A stretch of DNA of 64,000 nucleotides from Luteimicrobium subarcticum (GCF_002798015.1 NZ_PGTZ01000008.1:62001-126000), one strand, 5' to 3'; shown: positions 45,267 through 54,016, counted from the first letter of the stretch. A program made the numbers and translations. Notes: generated from the sequence alone by a model not told the origin.

Positions 45267-48023
45267 GTGCTGACCTCGCGCGACCACACGGAGCAGGTCG
45301 TCACCACCGGCGGCCACGACATCCGCCTCACCAACCTCGACAAGGTGCTCTACCCCGCGACCGGCACCACCAAGCGGGACGTCATCGAGTACTACGCCGC
45401 GATCGCTCCCACGATGCTGCCGCACGTCGTCGGCCGGCCCGTCACCCGCAAGCGCTGGCCCAACGGCGTCGACGAGCAGCCCTTCTTCCAGAAGAACCTC
45501 GGCGCCGGCACCCCGGACTGGGTCGTCCGGCACGACATCGAGCACCACCATGGGACGAATGCGTATCCGCTCGCGCAGGACGCCGCCACCCTCGTGTGGC
45601 TCGCCCAGATCGCGTCGCTCGAGATCCACGTGCCGCAATGGCGGTTCGGGCCCCGAGGCGCGAGGAAGAATCCCGACCGGCTCGTCCTCGACCTCGACCC
45701 CGGCGACGGCGCCGGCCTGCCCGAGTGCGTCGAGGTCGCCCACCTCGCCCGCGAGATCCTCGCCGACATGGGCCTCGACCCCGTCCCCGTCACCTCCGGC
45801 TCCAAGGGCATCCACCTCTACGCACCGCTCGACGGACGCCAGACCAGCGCCCAGGTCACCAGCGTCGCCCACGAGCTCGCCCGGGCCCTCGAGACCGACC
45901 ACCCCGACCTCGTCGTCTCCGACATGAAGAAGGCCCTGCGGGGCGGCAAGGTGCTGCTCGACTGGTCCCAGAACAACGGCAACAAGACCACCGTCGCCCC
46001 CTACTCGCTGCGCGGACGCTCGCACCCCTGGGTCGCCGCACCGCGTACCTGGCGCGAGCTCACCGGCAAGGCCGCGGCCGACCTGCGCCAGCTCGACCAC
46101 ACCGCGGTGCTCGCGCGGGCGAAGCGGCGCAAGGACCCGCTCGCCGACCTCGACGCCGGACGCGTCGACGCCGCCGCCATCCCGTCCGACGACGACGCGG
46201 ACCACGACGCGGACCGCCCGCCAGAGCGCGACAGCCTCACCGTCTACCGGTCCAAGCGCGACCCCGCCAAGACCGCCGAACCCGTCCCGGCCGCCGCCCC
46301 CACGCCCGGCGGGGACGACACCTTCGTCATCCAGGAGCACCACGCCCGACGCCTCCACTGGGACTTCCGGCTCGAACGCGACGGCGTCCTCGTGTCCTGG
46401 GCGCTCCCCAAGGGCGAACCCGTCGACCCCGGACGCAACCACCTCGCCGTCCAGACGGAGGACCACCCGTTCGAGTACGGCAGCTTCGAAGGCACCATCA
46501 CGAAAGGCGAGTACGGCGCCGGGACCGTCACCCTCTGGGACACCGGGACGTACGAGACCGAGAAGTGGAGGGACGACGAGGTCATCGTCGTCCTGCACGG
46601 CGAGCAACGGGGAGACCGGAGGCTCGCCCTCATCCGGACGAAGGCCGCCGAGGGAGAAGGAGCGCACGGGGCGCCGACGTCGCAGTGGTTGATCCATCGG
46701 ACGAAGTCGCAGGACGGGGTGTCTGGGGGGTCTGGGGCTGGGGCTGGGGGCGCCGGGGAGGACGTGTCGTCGTCGGGTCTACCATCCGGCCGCTCGTCCC
46801 TCGCGGCCTCCCGCCAGACCCGACCACGACCCGACGACGACAGCTCCTTCCCGGGTTCCTCGTCCGCGTCACCGTCGTCGTCGGCCACGGATTCCTCGGG
46901 GGGTGCTGCATCAGGCGGTTCTCGTCCGGCGTCCTCGTCCGCGTCACCGTCGTCGTCGGCCATGGCTTCCTCGGCGGAGGGTCGCGATTCCGGTCGTTCT
47001 CGGCGGTCGTCTGGGCAGTCGTCTGTTGCCGCGTCCTCGGCGCGGCGGGCATATTCGGCCATGCTCGCGAGCGCCGGGGTGGTCGGGGACGTCACCGGGC
47101 GGGGGGAGGGGGAGTGGGCGTTCGAGATGAAGTGGGACGGGATCCGGACCGTCGCGCGGGTCGTGCAGGAGGACGGGCGGACGCGCGTCACGATGACGTC
47201 CCGGAACGGGAAGGACCAGGACGTCTCGTACCCGGAGGTCGTGCAGGGGCTGGGTGACGCCGTGCGGGCGGACGCCGTGGTCGACGGGGAGATCGTCGCG
47301 CTGGACGCGCAGGGACGGCCGAGCTTCGGGCGGCTGCAGCAGCGCATGAACCTGGCCGACCCTCGCGAGATCCGCGCGGCGATGGACCGGGTGCCCGTCC
47401 ACGTCTTCCTGTTCGACCTGCTCGAGGCGGACGGCGAGCCGCTCGTCGACCTGCCGTACCGCGAGCGACGGGAACGGCTCGAGGCGCTCGTGCGGGAGAA
47501 CGACGTCGTCAAGGTGCCGCCCGCGTTCGACGGCGACTTCCAGCACGCGTTCACGACGAGCAAGCGGCTCGGGCTCGAAGGCGTCGTCGCCAAGCGCGTC
47601 ACGTCCACGTACAGCGAGGGTCGGCGCTCGCGGTCCTGGGTCAAGCTCAAGCACGCCCGCACGCAGGAGGTCGTCGTCGGCGGCTGGAGGCCTGGGCAGG
47701 GCAACCGGTCCGGGGGAGTCGGTTCGCTGCTCGTCGGCGTGCCCGACGCCGACGGGACGCTGCGCTACGTCGGACGGGTCGGTTCCGGGTTCACCGAGGC
47801 CGCCCTCCGGGACGCCGGTGAACGGTTCGCCCGCACCGCCCGCAAGACCCCGCCCTTCGAGGACGTCCCCGCGGCCGACGCGCGTGACGCGCACTGGGTC
47901 ACCCCGCGGTCCGTCGGTGAGGTCGAGTTCGCCGAGTGGACGGCGGACCACCGGCTGCGCCAGCCCCGGTGGCGCGGCTGGCGGCCCGACAAGGACCCCG
48001 CCGACGTGCGGGAGGAACCGTGA
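45267..48023 (+). CDS. ligD: multifunctional DNA ligase D (polymerase - phosphoesterase - ligase)
   Basis: ATP-dependent NHEJ ligase, 918 aa, in the mycobacterial order. The polymerase/primase domain is about 15-300 (LDLDPGDG metal site; LLDWSQNNGNKTTVAPYSLR). The 3'-phosphoesterase domain is about 353-475 (FVIQEHHARRLHWDFRLERDG). A Ser/Gly/Ala-rich linker (about 485-600) leads to the adenylating ligase domain, with K622 in FEMKWDGIRT, VDGEIVALD and EGVVAKR, and an OB fold to the end. GTG 45267 has AGGAGG about 10 nt upstream. The linker contains a 31-nt direct repeat and a G-run cluster. Divergent from ku; the topoisomerase follows after 46 bp. Confidence 0.97.
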   Translation: MLTSRDHTEQVVTTGGHDIRLTNLDKVLYPATGTTKRDVIEYYAAIAPTMLPHVVGRPVTRKRWPNGVDEQPFFQKNLGAGTPDWVVRHDIEHHHGTNAYPLAQDAATLVWLAQIASLEIHVPQWRFGPRGARKNPDRLVLDLDPGDGAGLPECVEVAHLAREILADMGLDPVPVTSGSKGIHLYAPLDGRQTSAQVTSVAHELARALETDHPDLVVSDMKKALRGGKVLLDWSQNNGNKTTVAPYSLRGRSHPWVAAPRTWRELTGKAAADLRQLDHTAVLARAKRRKDPLADLDAGRVDAAAIPSDDDADHDADRPPERDSLTVYRSKRDPAKTAEPVPAAAPTPGGDDTFVIQEHHARRLHWDFRLERDGVLVSWALPKGEPVDPGRNHLAVQTEDHPFEYGSFEGTITKGEYGAGTVTLWDTGTYETEKWRDDEVIVVLHGEQRGDRRLALIRTKAAEGEGAHGAPTSQWLIHRTKSQDGVSGGSGAGAGGAGEDVSSSGLPSGRSSLAASRQTRPRPDDDSSFPGSSSASPSSSATDSSGGAASGGSRPASSSASPSSSAMASSAEGRDSGRSRRSSGQSSVAASSARRAYSAMLASAGVVGDVTGRGEGEWAFEMKWDGIRTVARVVQEDGRTRVTMTSRNGKDQDVSYPEVVQGLGDAVRADAVVDGEIVALDAQGRPSFGRLQQRMNLADPREIRAAMDRVPVHVFLFDLLEADGEPLVDLPYRERRERLEALVRENDVVKVPPAFDGDFQHAFTTSKRLGLEGVVAKRVTSTYSEGRRSRSWVKLKHARTQEVVVGGWRPGQGNRSGGVGSLLVGVPDADGTLRYVGRVGSGFTEAALRDAGERFARTARKTPPFEDVPAADARDAHWVTPRSVGEVEFAEWTADHRLRQPRWRGWRPDKDPADVREEP
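46725..46758 (+). other. G-run cluster (possible G-quadruplex) in the LigD linker
   Basis: On the coding strand, runs of 6, 4, 4, 5 and 4 G are separated by gaps of only 2-4 nt, satisfying the usual four-run G-quadruplex rule. It encodes a Gly/Ala/Ser stretch just after the phosphoesterase domain. Confidence 0.6.
46857..46962 (+). repeat. 31-nt direct repeat pair in the LigD linker (75-nt period)
   Basis: The same 31 nt occur at 46857-46887 and 46932-46962. The offset is 75 nt, exactly 25 codons, so each copy encodes the same SSSASPSSSA peptide. This suggests in-frame duplication or length variation of the flexible linker. Confidence 0.85.
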
Positions 48024-48069
48024 GCGAGCGACCGACCGACCGTGAGCCCGCAACCGTCAGCGAGGACTG

Positions 48070-49161
48070 ATGCCGAGACTGCGCCGCGCCAACCTGTCCG
48101 CCCCCGGCTACACCCGCGCCCGGTCCGGCACCGGGTTCACCTACCACGACCGGTCCGGCCAGCTCGTCGACGCCGACGAGCGTGACGCTCTCGAGGCCCT
48201 CGCGATCCCGCCGGCCTGGACCGACGTGTGGATCTCGCAGCACCCGAACAGCCACGTGCTCGCCACGGGTGTGGACACGGCCGGTCGTCGCCAGTACCTG
48301 TACCACCCGCAGTGGCGGGCACGGCGCGACCGCACCAAGTTCGACCGCATGCTCGTGCTCGCCGAGTCGCTCCCCGCGGCACGCGGCTGGGTCACCCGCG
48401 ACCTCGGCGGCGACGCACCCACGCAGCGGCGGGCGCTCGCGGCCGCGTTCCGGCTGCTCGACGTCGCGCACCTGCGCGTCGGCAACGAGCGGTACGCGAC
48501 CCGGCACGGCAGCCGCGGCATCTCGACGCTGAGGGTCCGGGACGCGACCGTCGACGGCGACGCGGTGCTGCTCCGCTTCCCGGCGAAGTCCGGCCAGACG
48601 TGGGAGTCGGAGGTCGTCGACGCACCCCTCGCGCGGGTGCTGGCGGAGCGGTCGGGCGCCGACCCCGACGACCGGCTCCTGGGCTTCGCCGGAGACGCGC
48701 CGGGCGAGGTGGTCGATGCGCGGGCCGACCGGTCGTCGTCGCTGGACGACGCGCTGGCTGGTTCGGCGGGCGGCGCCGGCGGCGAGGGTGACGCGGTCGT
48801 CGTCCCCGTGGACGTCGGCGGGCGGGACGTGTGGGTCGCGCTCGACGCGGCAGCGATCAACGAGGACGTCCGGGCGCGCACGGGCGGCGAGTTCTCGTCG
48901 AAGGACTTCCGGACGCTGCACGGCACGATCGCGGCGGCCGTCTCCCTGGCGGAGCACGGCCCCGAGCGGACGGTCGCGGCGCGCAAGCGTGCCGTCGCGC
49001 AGGCGATGCGGGACGCGTCCTCGACCCTCGGCAACACGCCTGCGATCGCGCGGGCGAGCTACGTCGACCCGCGCGTCGTCGACCTGTACGACGCGGGGAC
49101 GACCATCGACCCGGCGCGGACCGCATCGGCGGAGGCCGAGCTGCGCCGCCTGCTCGGCTGA
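48070..49161 (+). CDS. DNA topoisomerase IB
   Basis: Bacterial/poxvirus-like type IB topoisomerase that nicks and relaxes DNA through a 3'-phosphotyrosine. 363 aa. An N-terminal domain (FTYHDRSGQ, YLYHPQWRARRDRTKFDRM) is followed by a catalytic domain with RVGNERYA, the K/R active-site set, a His in LHGTIAA and the nucleophile Y331 in RASYVDPRV. An insertion of about 30 Ala/Gly/Asp residues (about 215-260) separates two parts of the domain. The gene lies 46 bp after ligD, so co-expression with NHEJ is likely. Topo IB beside Ku/LigD recurs in actinobacteria. Confidence 0.92.
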   Translation: MPRLRRANLSAPGYTRARSGTGFTYHDRSGQLVDADERDALEALAIPPAWTDVWISQHPNSHVLATGVDTAGRRQYLYHPQWRARRDRTKFDRMLVLAESLPAARGWVTRDLGGDAPTQRRALAAAFRLLDVAHLRVGNERYATRHGSRGISTLRVRDATVDGDAVLLRFPAKSGQTWESEVVDAPLARVLAERSGADPDDRLLGFAGDAPGEVVDARADRSSSLDDALAGSAGGAGGEGDAVVVPVDVGGRDVWVALDAAAINEDVRARTGGEFSSKDFRTLHGTIAAAVSLAEHGPERTVAARKRAVAQAMRDASSTLGNTPAIARASYVDPRVVDLYDAGTTIDPARTASAEAELRRLLG

Positions 49162-49198
49162 GTGGCGGGGGAGAGCGGCTGGGCTGAGCGCGAGGCGG

Positions 49199-50074
49199 TC
49201 AGTCGCCCGAGCCCAGCGGGGTGTTCGTGAACGCGTCGTAGACGGCGGCGATGTCGTGGCGACCGTGCCCGTCGAGCGACGCGACGCCGAGCAGGCGGCT
49301 CAGCGCGTCGAGCATCGTCGCGGTGGTTCCGGTCGCGCGGGCGACCTCGATCATGAGGCCGACGTCCTTGCGGAGCGTGTCGAGGCGGAACGAGGGCGTG
49401 AGGTCGCCCGACAGCATCGCACCCGCCTTGATCCGGGCGAACTGCGAGTCCGCCGGGCCACCCTCGATGGCGTCGAGCACGAGGTGCCCGTCGAGGCCCT
49501 GCGCGGTCGCGATCGACAGGGCCTGCGCCATGCCGACGGTCAGCGCGCTGATCCACGCGTTGCACGCGAGCTTGAGCGCGGTGGCCTGCCCGAGCTCGTC
49601 GCCGGCGTGCAGGACCTTCGCCGAGATGGCGTCGAGCGCGGGCCGGGCCTTGTCGACGAGCGCCGGGTCGCCTGCCGTGAGGATGGTCAGCGCGCCGTGC
49701 TCCGCCGGGCCCTTCGTCCCGACGAGCTGGGTCTCGACGAGCGGGACGCCGAGCTCGGCCGCGCGGACCGCGATCTCGTGCGTGCCGTCCGCGCCGACGG
49801 TCGTCGCCTGCCCCCACACCGCGCCGGCGGGCAGCGCGGGTGCGGCCTCCTCGAGCACGTCGAGCACCGAGTCCGCGTCGAAGACCACGGACAGGACGAC
49901 GTCCGCCTGGGCGACCGCCGTCGCCGGGGTGTCCGCCACGCCGGCGCCCGTCTCGAGGAGGCGGTCGGCGCGCTCGCGCGTGCGGTTCCAGACGGTGACG
50001 TCGTGGCCGGCGCGGCGCAGCGTGCCGGTCAGTGCGGAGCCCATGATGCCGGTGCCGAGAACGGTGATGTTCAT
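49199..50074 (-). CDS. NAD(P)-dependent 3-hydroxyisobutyrate dehydrogenase-like protein
   Basis: 291 aa of the 6-phosphogluconate/3-hydroxyisobutyrate dehydrogenase superfamily. Rossmann motif GTGIMG is at residues 7-12 (MNITVLGTGIMGSAL). The substrate-site segment has G instead of the common SG in VETQLVGTKGPAEHGALTIL, and the catalytic Lys is in ALKLACNAW. ATG 50074 has AAGGAGG 1-2 nt upstream, somewhat close; the longer frame to 50200 reads as non-coding. It may be an imine reductase-like or glyoxylate reductase-like enzyme; the substrate is unknown. Confidence 0.88.
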   Translation of the reverse strand: MNITVLGTGIMGSALTGTLRRAGHDVTVWNRTRERADRLLETGAGVADTPATAVAQADVVLSVVFDADSVLDVLEEAAPALPAGAVWGQATTVGADGTHEIAVRAAELGVPLVETQLVGTKGPAEHGALTILTAGDPALVDKARPALDAISAKVLHAGDELGQATALKLACNAWISALTVGMAQALSIATAQGLDGHLVLDAIEGGPADSQFARIKAGAMLSGDLTPSFRLDTLRKDVGLMIEVARATGTTATMLDALSRLLGVASLDGHGRHDIAAVYDAFTNTPLGSGD

Positions 50075-50139
50075 GCCTCCTTGGCTACCACCTTCGGCCT
50101 GGGTCCGCCCAGGGGACGGCAGTCCGTCGACGAACCGTC

Positions 50140-51039
50140 TCAGCCGAAGTAGCTGCCCGACGCGATGTCCTCCAAGAGGGTCGCGTGCGTCGGTGCCCAA
50201 CCGAGCAGCTCGCGCGTGCGGGCGCTCGACGTGGCCCCGTTCATGCCGAAGAAGCGGCCGAGCCAGCCGAAGTGCTCGTCGGCGGAGTCACGGGGGACGG
50301 AGAGGATCGGCAGGCCGAGCCCCGTCCCGATGGCGGCGGCGATGTCGCGGGTCGCGATGCCCTCTTCGGCGACGCCGTGCACCGGCTGTCCCGTGGGTGC
50401 CTTCTCGAGCGCCAGGACGACCATGCGGCCGACGTCGAGCCGGTGCGCAGCCGCCCACCGGTTGGTCCCCTCGTCGATGTAGGCGGCGACCCCCCGCTCG
50501 CGGGCGATCTCGACGAGCCGGGCAGTGAAGCCGTGGTCGCCAGGGCCGTGGACCGTCGGGGCGAAGCGCAGCGGGACGACGCGCACGCCCTTGTCGGCGT
50601 ACTCGAGGGCGAGCGCCTCGGAGCCGCCGCGGGGCGCGTCCGGGCCGGTGAACGCCTCGGGTACGTGGTCGTGCTCCGTGGCGACGCGGTCGGGCGCGAG
50701 GCCTGCGACGCCGGACGCCAGCAGGAACGGCCGGTCCGACCCGGTGAGCGTGTCGGCGAACGTCTGCACGACCGCGCGCTCGATGCGCCCCGACTCGGCG
50801 AAGTGGTCGAAGTCGTGGACGAAGCCGAGGTGGAGCACGCCGTCTGACGCGGCGGCTGCGTCGCGGAGCACGTCGAGGTCGGTGAGGGTGCCGGGGAGCG
50901 CCTCGGCGCCGAGCGCCGTGAGCTTCGCGGCGCTGGCGTCGGAGCGGGCGAGCCCGACGACCTGGTGCCCGGCGGCGAGGAGCTCGGCGGTGACGGCGGA
51001 ACCGATCCAGCCGGTCGCCCCGGTGACGAAGTAGCGCAT
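50140..51039 (-). CDS. NAD(P)-dependent SDR (atypical/extended epimerase type)
   Basis: 299 aa oxidoreductase with Rossmann motif TGATGWIGSAV at residues 7-17. ALALEYADKGVRVVPLRFAPTVHGPGDHGF takes the place of the usual YxxxK helix, so it belongs to the atypical SDRs. C-terminal FFGMNGATSSARTRELLGW is typical of this group. A strong GGAGG lies about 5 nt before ATG 51039. It is divergent from a TetR regulator, and two copies of one palindrome lie between them. It is therefore the likely repressed target. The substrate is unknown. Confidence 0.88.
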   Translation of the reverse strand: MRYFVTGATGWIGSAVTAELLAAGHQVVGLARSDASAAKLTALGAEALPGTLTDLDVLRDAAAASDGVLHLGFVHDFDHFAESGRIERAVVQTFADTLTGSDRPFLLASGVAGLAPDRVATEHDHVPEAFTGPDAPRGGSEALALEYADKGVRVVPLRFAPTVHGPGDHGFTARLVEIARERGVAAYIDEGTNRWAAAHRLDVGRMVVLALEKAPTGQPVHGVAEEGIATRDIAAAIGTGLGLPILSVPRDSADEHFGWLGRFFGMNGATSSARTRELLGWAPTHATLLEDIASGSYFG

Positions 51040-51057
51040 GGTGCCTCCAGAAGACGG

Positions 51058-51076
51058 GATGTCAGTCGCTGACATC
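51058..51076. promoter_or_regulatory. TetR-type operator, copy 1
   Basis: GATGTCAGTCGCTGACATC has perfect 8-bp arms (GATGTCAG/CTGACATC) around 3 nt. It lies 19 bp from the SDR start codon, over its probable promoter. Confidence 0.75.
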
Positions 51077-51094
51077 ATGCAGCGTAGCACCGTC

Positions 51095-51111
51095 ATGTCA
51101 GTGGCTGACAT
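51095..51111. promoter_or_regulatory. TetR-type operator, copy 2
   Basis: ATGTCAGTGGCTGACAT repeats the same half-sites (7-bp arms, 3-nt centre), with centres 36 bp from copy 1. It ends 7 nt before the TAGGAT -10 of the regulator gene, so binding should block that promoter. Confidence 0.75.
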
Positions 51112-51117
51112 CACCGT

Positions 51118-51123
51118 TAGGAT
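51118..51123 (+). promoter_or_regulatory. -10 element, probable leaderless start of the TetR gene
   Basis: TAGGAT is 7 nt before ATG 51131, which supports that start over 51038 or 51122. Confidence 0.5.
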
Positions 51124-51130
51124 GGGGAGC

Positions 51131-51700
51131 ATGGCCCGCTGGCAGCCCGACACCCCCGACCGTCTGCGCGTCGCTGCGTCCGAGCTGTTCGCCGAGCAGG
51201 GCTTCGACGAGACGTCGGTCGCGCAGATCGCCGACCGCGCCGGGCTCACCGAGCGCACCTTCTTCCGGTACTTCGCCGACAAGCGAGAGGTGCTGTTCGA
51301 CGGGCAGGAGCAGCTTCGGAGCGCCTTCCGGACCGCCGTCGAGGCAGCGCCCGTCGGCGAGCCCCTGCTCGACCTCGCCGAGCGCGTGGTCGGCGGCCTC
51401 TCGGTGTTCTTCAGCGAGGAGCGGCGCGCCTGGTCGCGGCGGCGCGCCGCGATCATCACCGGGCACCCCGGCCTCCAGGAGCGCGAGCTCCTCAAGATGA
51501 CGACCATCACCTCCGACCTCGCCGACGTGTTCCGTGCCCGGGGCCTCGCCGCCGGCGCCTCGACGGTCGCCGCGGGCACCGTCGTCGCGATCTTCCACAC
51601 GGCGTTCGCGCAGTGGGTCGCGTCGGAGGAGACGAGGGACTTCGCGGCCCTCGCGGCGGCAGCCGTCGCGGACCTCCGCGGCGCGCTCTCCGGGGCCTAG
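51131..51700 (+). CDS. TetR family transcriptional regulator
   Basis: 189 aa. N-terminal helix-turn-helix: [46 protein letters not shown] (about 9-54, shown in full family order), then an all-helical ligand domain ending in an Ala-rich helix. ATG 51131 is chosen because the TetR domain begins there and a -10 precedes it by 7 nt. Earlier ATGs fall inside the operator region. It most likely represses itself and the divergent SDR gene through the two palindromes. The inducer is unknown. Confidence 0.92.
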   Translation: MARWQPDTPDRLRVAASELFAEQGFDETSVAQIADRAGLTERTFFRYFADKREVLFDGQEQLRSAFRTAVEAAPVGEPLLDLAERVVGGLSVFFSEERRAWSRRRAAIITGHPGLQERELLKMTTITSDLADVFRARGLAAGASTVAAGTVVAIFHTAFAQWVASEETRDFAALAAAAVADLRGALSGA

Positions 51701-51703
51701 GGT
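51698..51703 (+). promoter_or_regulatory. -10 element, probable leaderless start of rnhA
   Basis: TAGGGT begins with the TetR gene's TAG stop and is 7 nt before GTG 51711. Confidence 0.45.
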
Positions 51704-51710
51704 GGGGCGC

Positions 51711-52220
51711 GTGCCTTCCGACGCCTTCGTGACCCAGCCCGACGACGCCGCCGCCCCCGACGATGCCGACGCCTCCGCGGCCCGGAAGGTCGAGATGTGG
51801 ACCGACGGCGCCTGCAAGGGCAACCCGGGCGTCGGCGGGTGGGGCGTCCTCATGCGGTACGGCACGCATGAGAAGGAGCTGTTCGGCGGCGACGCGACCA
51901 CCACGAACAACCGCATGGAGCTCACGGCAGTCATCGAGGGTCTGCGCGCGCTCAAGCGTCCGTGCGCCGTGACGCTGCACGTCGACTCGTCGTACGTCAT
52001 GAACGGCATGAAGTCCTGGATCGTCGGCTGGAAGCGCAACGGCTGGAAGACCAAGGACAAGAAGCCGGTGAAGAACGTCGAGCTGTGGCAGGCGCTCGAC
52101 GCCGAGGTCCAGCGCCACACCGTGACGTGGGTGTGGGTGAAGGGGCATGCCGGCGACCCCGGCAACGAGCGCGCCGACGCGCTCGCCAACCTGGGCGTCG
52201 ACGAGGTCCGGGCCCGCTGA
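51711..52220 (+). CDS. rnhA: ribonuclease HI
   Basis: Cleaves the RNA strand of RNA-DNA hybrids. 169 aa. An acidic N-terminal tail (about 1-25) is followed by the RNase H fold with catalytic D32 ([12 protein letters not shown]), E70 ([11 protein letters not shown]), D92 ([11 protein letters not shown]) and D156 (NERADALAN), plus the loop His 146 (KGHAGDPG). The basic handle [16 protein letters not shown] is intact. The GTG at 51711 has a -10-like hexamer 7 nt upstream and no ribosome site. The frame further upstream lies under the TetR gene. Confidence 0.95.
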   Translation: MPSDAFVTQPDDAAAPDDADASAARKVEMWTDGACKGNPGVGGWGVLMRYGTHEKELFGGDATTTNNRMELTAVIEGLRALKRPCAVTLHVDSSYVMNGMKSWIVGWKRNGWKTKDKKPVKNVELWQALDAEVQRHTVTWVWVKGHAGDPGNERADALANLGVDEVRAR

Positions 52221-52252
52221 CCCGCCGCCGGTTCGTGCACTGAGCGCGACGT

Positions 52253-52287
52253 CACGTTCCTCGGGGTGGGGGGCACCCCGGAACGTG
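52253..52287. promoter_or_regulatory. inverted repeat upstream of lpdA
   Basis: CACGTTCC-TC-GGGGTG pairs with CACCCCGGAACGTG across GGGGG, a 14-bp stem with a 2-nt bulge. It ends 3 nt before the lpdA -10. It could be the rnhA terminator or an operator over the -35 region of lpdA. Confidence 0.5.
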
Positions 52288-52290
52288 GAA

Positions 52291-52296
52291 TAGGCT
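52291..52296 (+). promoter_or_regulatory. -10 element, probable leaderless start of lpdA
   Basis: TAGGCT is 7 nt before GTG 52304. Confidence 0.5.
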
Positions 52297-52303
52297 CGGA
52301 CCC

Positions 52304-53716
52304 GTGGCTGAACACTTCGACGTCGTCGTTCTCGGTGCTGGACCTGGTGGATATGTCGCGGCGGTGAGGGCCGCGCAGCTAGGCCTGCGCGTCGCCGTCG
52401 TGGAGGAGAAGTACTGGGGCGGTGTGTGCCTCAACGTGGGCTGCATCCCCTCCAAGGCTCTCCTGCGCAACGCGGAGCTCGCGCACCTCCTGAACCACGA
52501 CAAGGCGCTCTTCGGGATCTCGGGCGACACGTCCATGGACTTCGGCGTGGCATTCGACCGCAGCCGCGAGGTCGCGGACGGTCGCGTCAAGGGCATCCAC
52601 TTCCTGATGCGCAAGAACAAGATCACCGAGCTCGACGGCCGCGGCACGTTCGTCGACGCGCACACCCTCGACGTCGCCCAGGCCGACGGCTCGACGGAGC
52701 GCGTCACGTTCGAGAACGCGATCATCGCGACGGGCTCCACCGTGCGCCTCCTGCCCGGTGTCGAGCTGTCCGAGAACGTCGTCACGTACGAGAAGCAGAT
52801 CCTCACGCGCGACCTGCCGAAGTCCCTCGTCATCGTGGGCGCCGGCGCGATCGGCATGGAGTTCGCGTACGTCCTGAAGAACTTCGGCGTCGACGTGACG
52901 ATCATCGAGTTCCTCGACCGGGCCCTCCCGAACGAGGACGAGGAGGTCTCCAAGGAGATCGCCAAGCAGTACAAGAAGCTCGGCGTCGACATCCTCACGT
53001 CCACCAAGGTCGAGACCGTCGTCGACGACGGCAACCAGGTCACCGTCACGTACACCGCGAAGGACGGCTCGCAGGGCCAGAAGGTCGCGGACCGCGTGCT
53101 CATGTCGATCGGGTTCGCCCCCAACGTCACGGGCTTCGGCCTGGAGAACACCGGGGTCGCGCTGACCGAGCGCGGTGCCATCGCGATCGACGACTTCATG
53201 CGCACCAACGTCCCGAACATCTACGCGATCGGCGACGTCACCGCGAAGCTCCAGCTCGCGCACGTCGCCGAGGCGCAGGGCGTCGTCGCCGCCGAGACCA
53301 TCGGTGGCGCCGAGACCATGCCGCTGGGCGACTACCGCATGATGCCGCGCGCCACGTTCTGCCAGCCGCAGGTCGCGAGCTTCGGCCTCACCGAGGCGCA
53401 GGCCCGCGCCGAGGCCGAGAAGGCGGGACGCGAGATCAAGGTCTCCAAGTTCCCGTTCATGGCCAACGGCAAGGCTCACGGCCTCGGCGACCCGGTCGGG
53501 TTCGTCAAGCTCATCGCGGACGCCGAGTACGGCGAGCTGCTCGGTGGCCACCTCATCGGCCCCGACGTCTCCGAGATGCTGCCCGAGCTCACCCTCGCGC
53601 AGAAGTGGGACCTCACGGCCAACGAGCTCGCGCGCAACGTCCACACGCACCCGACGCTGTCCGAGGCGCTGCAGGAGGCGTTCCACGGTCTCGCGGGGCA
53701 CATGATCAACCTCTGA
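52304..53716 (+). CDS. lpdA: dihydrolipoyl dehydrogenase
   Basis: FAD enzyme (E3) that reoxidises lipoamide in 2-oxoacid dehydrogenase complexes, transferring electrons to NAD+. 470 aa. FAD site [10 protein letters not shown] at 11-20, redox disulfide C42/C47 ([13 protein letters not shown]), NAD site [15 protein letters not shown] motif [15 protein letters not shown], and the active-site pair H449/E454 ([10 protein letters not shown]). It stands alone, away from E1/E2 genes, as is usual in actinobacteria. The start is GTG; a hairpin and a -10 precede it, and a strong hairpin terminator follows. Confidence 0.97.
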   Translation: MAEHFDVVVLGAGPGGYVAAVRAAQLGLRVAVVEEKYWGGVCLNVGCIPSKALLRNAELAHLLNHDKALFGISGDTSMDFGVAFDRSREVADGRVKGIHFLMRKNKITELDGRGTFVDAHTLDVAQADGSTERVTFENAIIATGSTVRLLPGVELSENVVTYEKQILTRDLPKSLVIVGAGAIGMEFAYVLKNFGVDVTIIEFLDRALPNEDEEVSKEIAKQYKKLGVDILTSTKVETVVDDGNQVTVTYTAKDGSQGQKVADRVLMSIGFAPNVTGFGLENTGVALTERGAIAIDDFMRTNVPNIYAIGDVTAKLQLAHVAEAQGVVAAETIGGAETMPLGDYRMMPRATFCQPQVASFGLTEAQARAEAEKAGREIKVSKFPFMANGKAHGLGDPVGFVKLIADAEYGELLGGHLIGPDVSEMLPELTLAQKWDLTANELARNVHTHPTLSEALQEAFHGLAGHMINL

Positions 53717-53751
53717 CGGAACGCCGGCGTGAGCCGGTGCGCCTCGGGCGG

Positions 53752-53787
53752 AGGCCCGGACCTGCGAGCATGTGCAGGTCCGGGCCT
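53752..53787 (+). terminator. hairpin terminator after lpdA
   Basis: AGGCCCGGACCTGC pairs perfectly over 14 bp with its complement across an 8-nt loop, 35 nt after the lpdA stop. It has a short TTCG tail. Confidence 0.75.
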
Positions 53788-53966
53788 TCGCCATTCGGCG
53801 CCGAGAAGTAGCCCGAGGCGGCGTCGCCGGTCGGCCAGGCCCCGTGGTCGGTCGAAGGCGTGTCGCTGCGCCGTGGCTGACTGTGGTGATGATGGCCTGG
53901 GTCTTGCGCGGTGCCAAACCCATGACTCGACCATGGCCGTGCGCCGTCAGGCGTGTCGCATGAGCT
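53788..53966. other. intergenic DNA before the AbiE pair
   Basis: No gene is supported. The base composition looks lower in GC than the flanks, and the codon-like pattern is lost. That suits the left edge of an acquired segment, but I found no direct repeats or att-like site. Confidence 0.4.
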
Positions 53967-54007
53967 CCTTACTGTCGACACGTCTAGCATTGCTGTAGAC
54001 AGTAAGG
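53967..54007. promoter_or_regulatory. inverted-repeat operator over the AbiE promoter
   Basis: CCTTACTGTCGACA (53967-53980) and TGTAGACAGTAAGG (53994-54007) are inverted repeats with 13 of 14 positions matching. They bracket a 13-nt centre that holds TAGCAT (53985-53990), the likely -10. The right arm runs into the AAGGAGG ribosome site of the antitoxin gene. This is the layout expected for AbiEi-type autorepression. Confidence 0.75.
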
Positions 54008-54016
54008 AGGCAGGCG

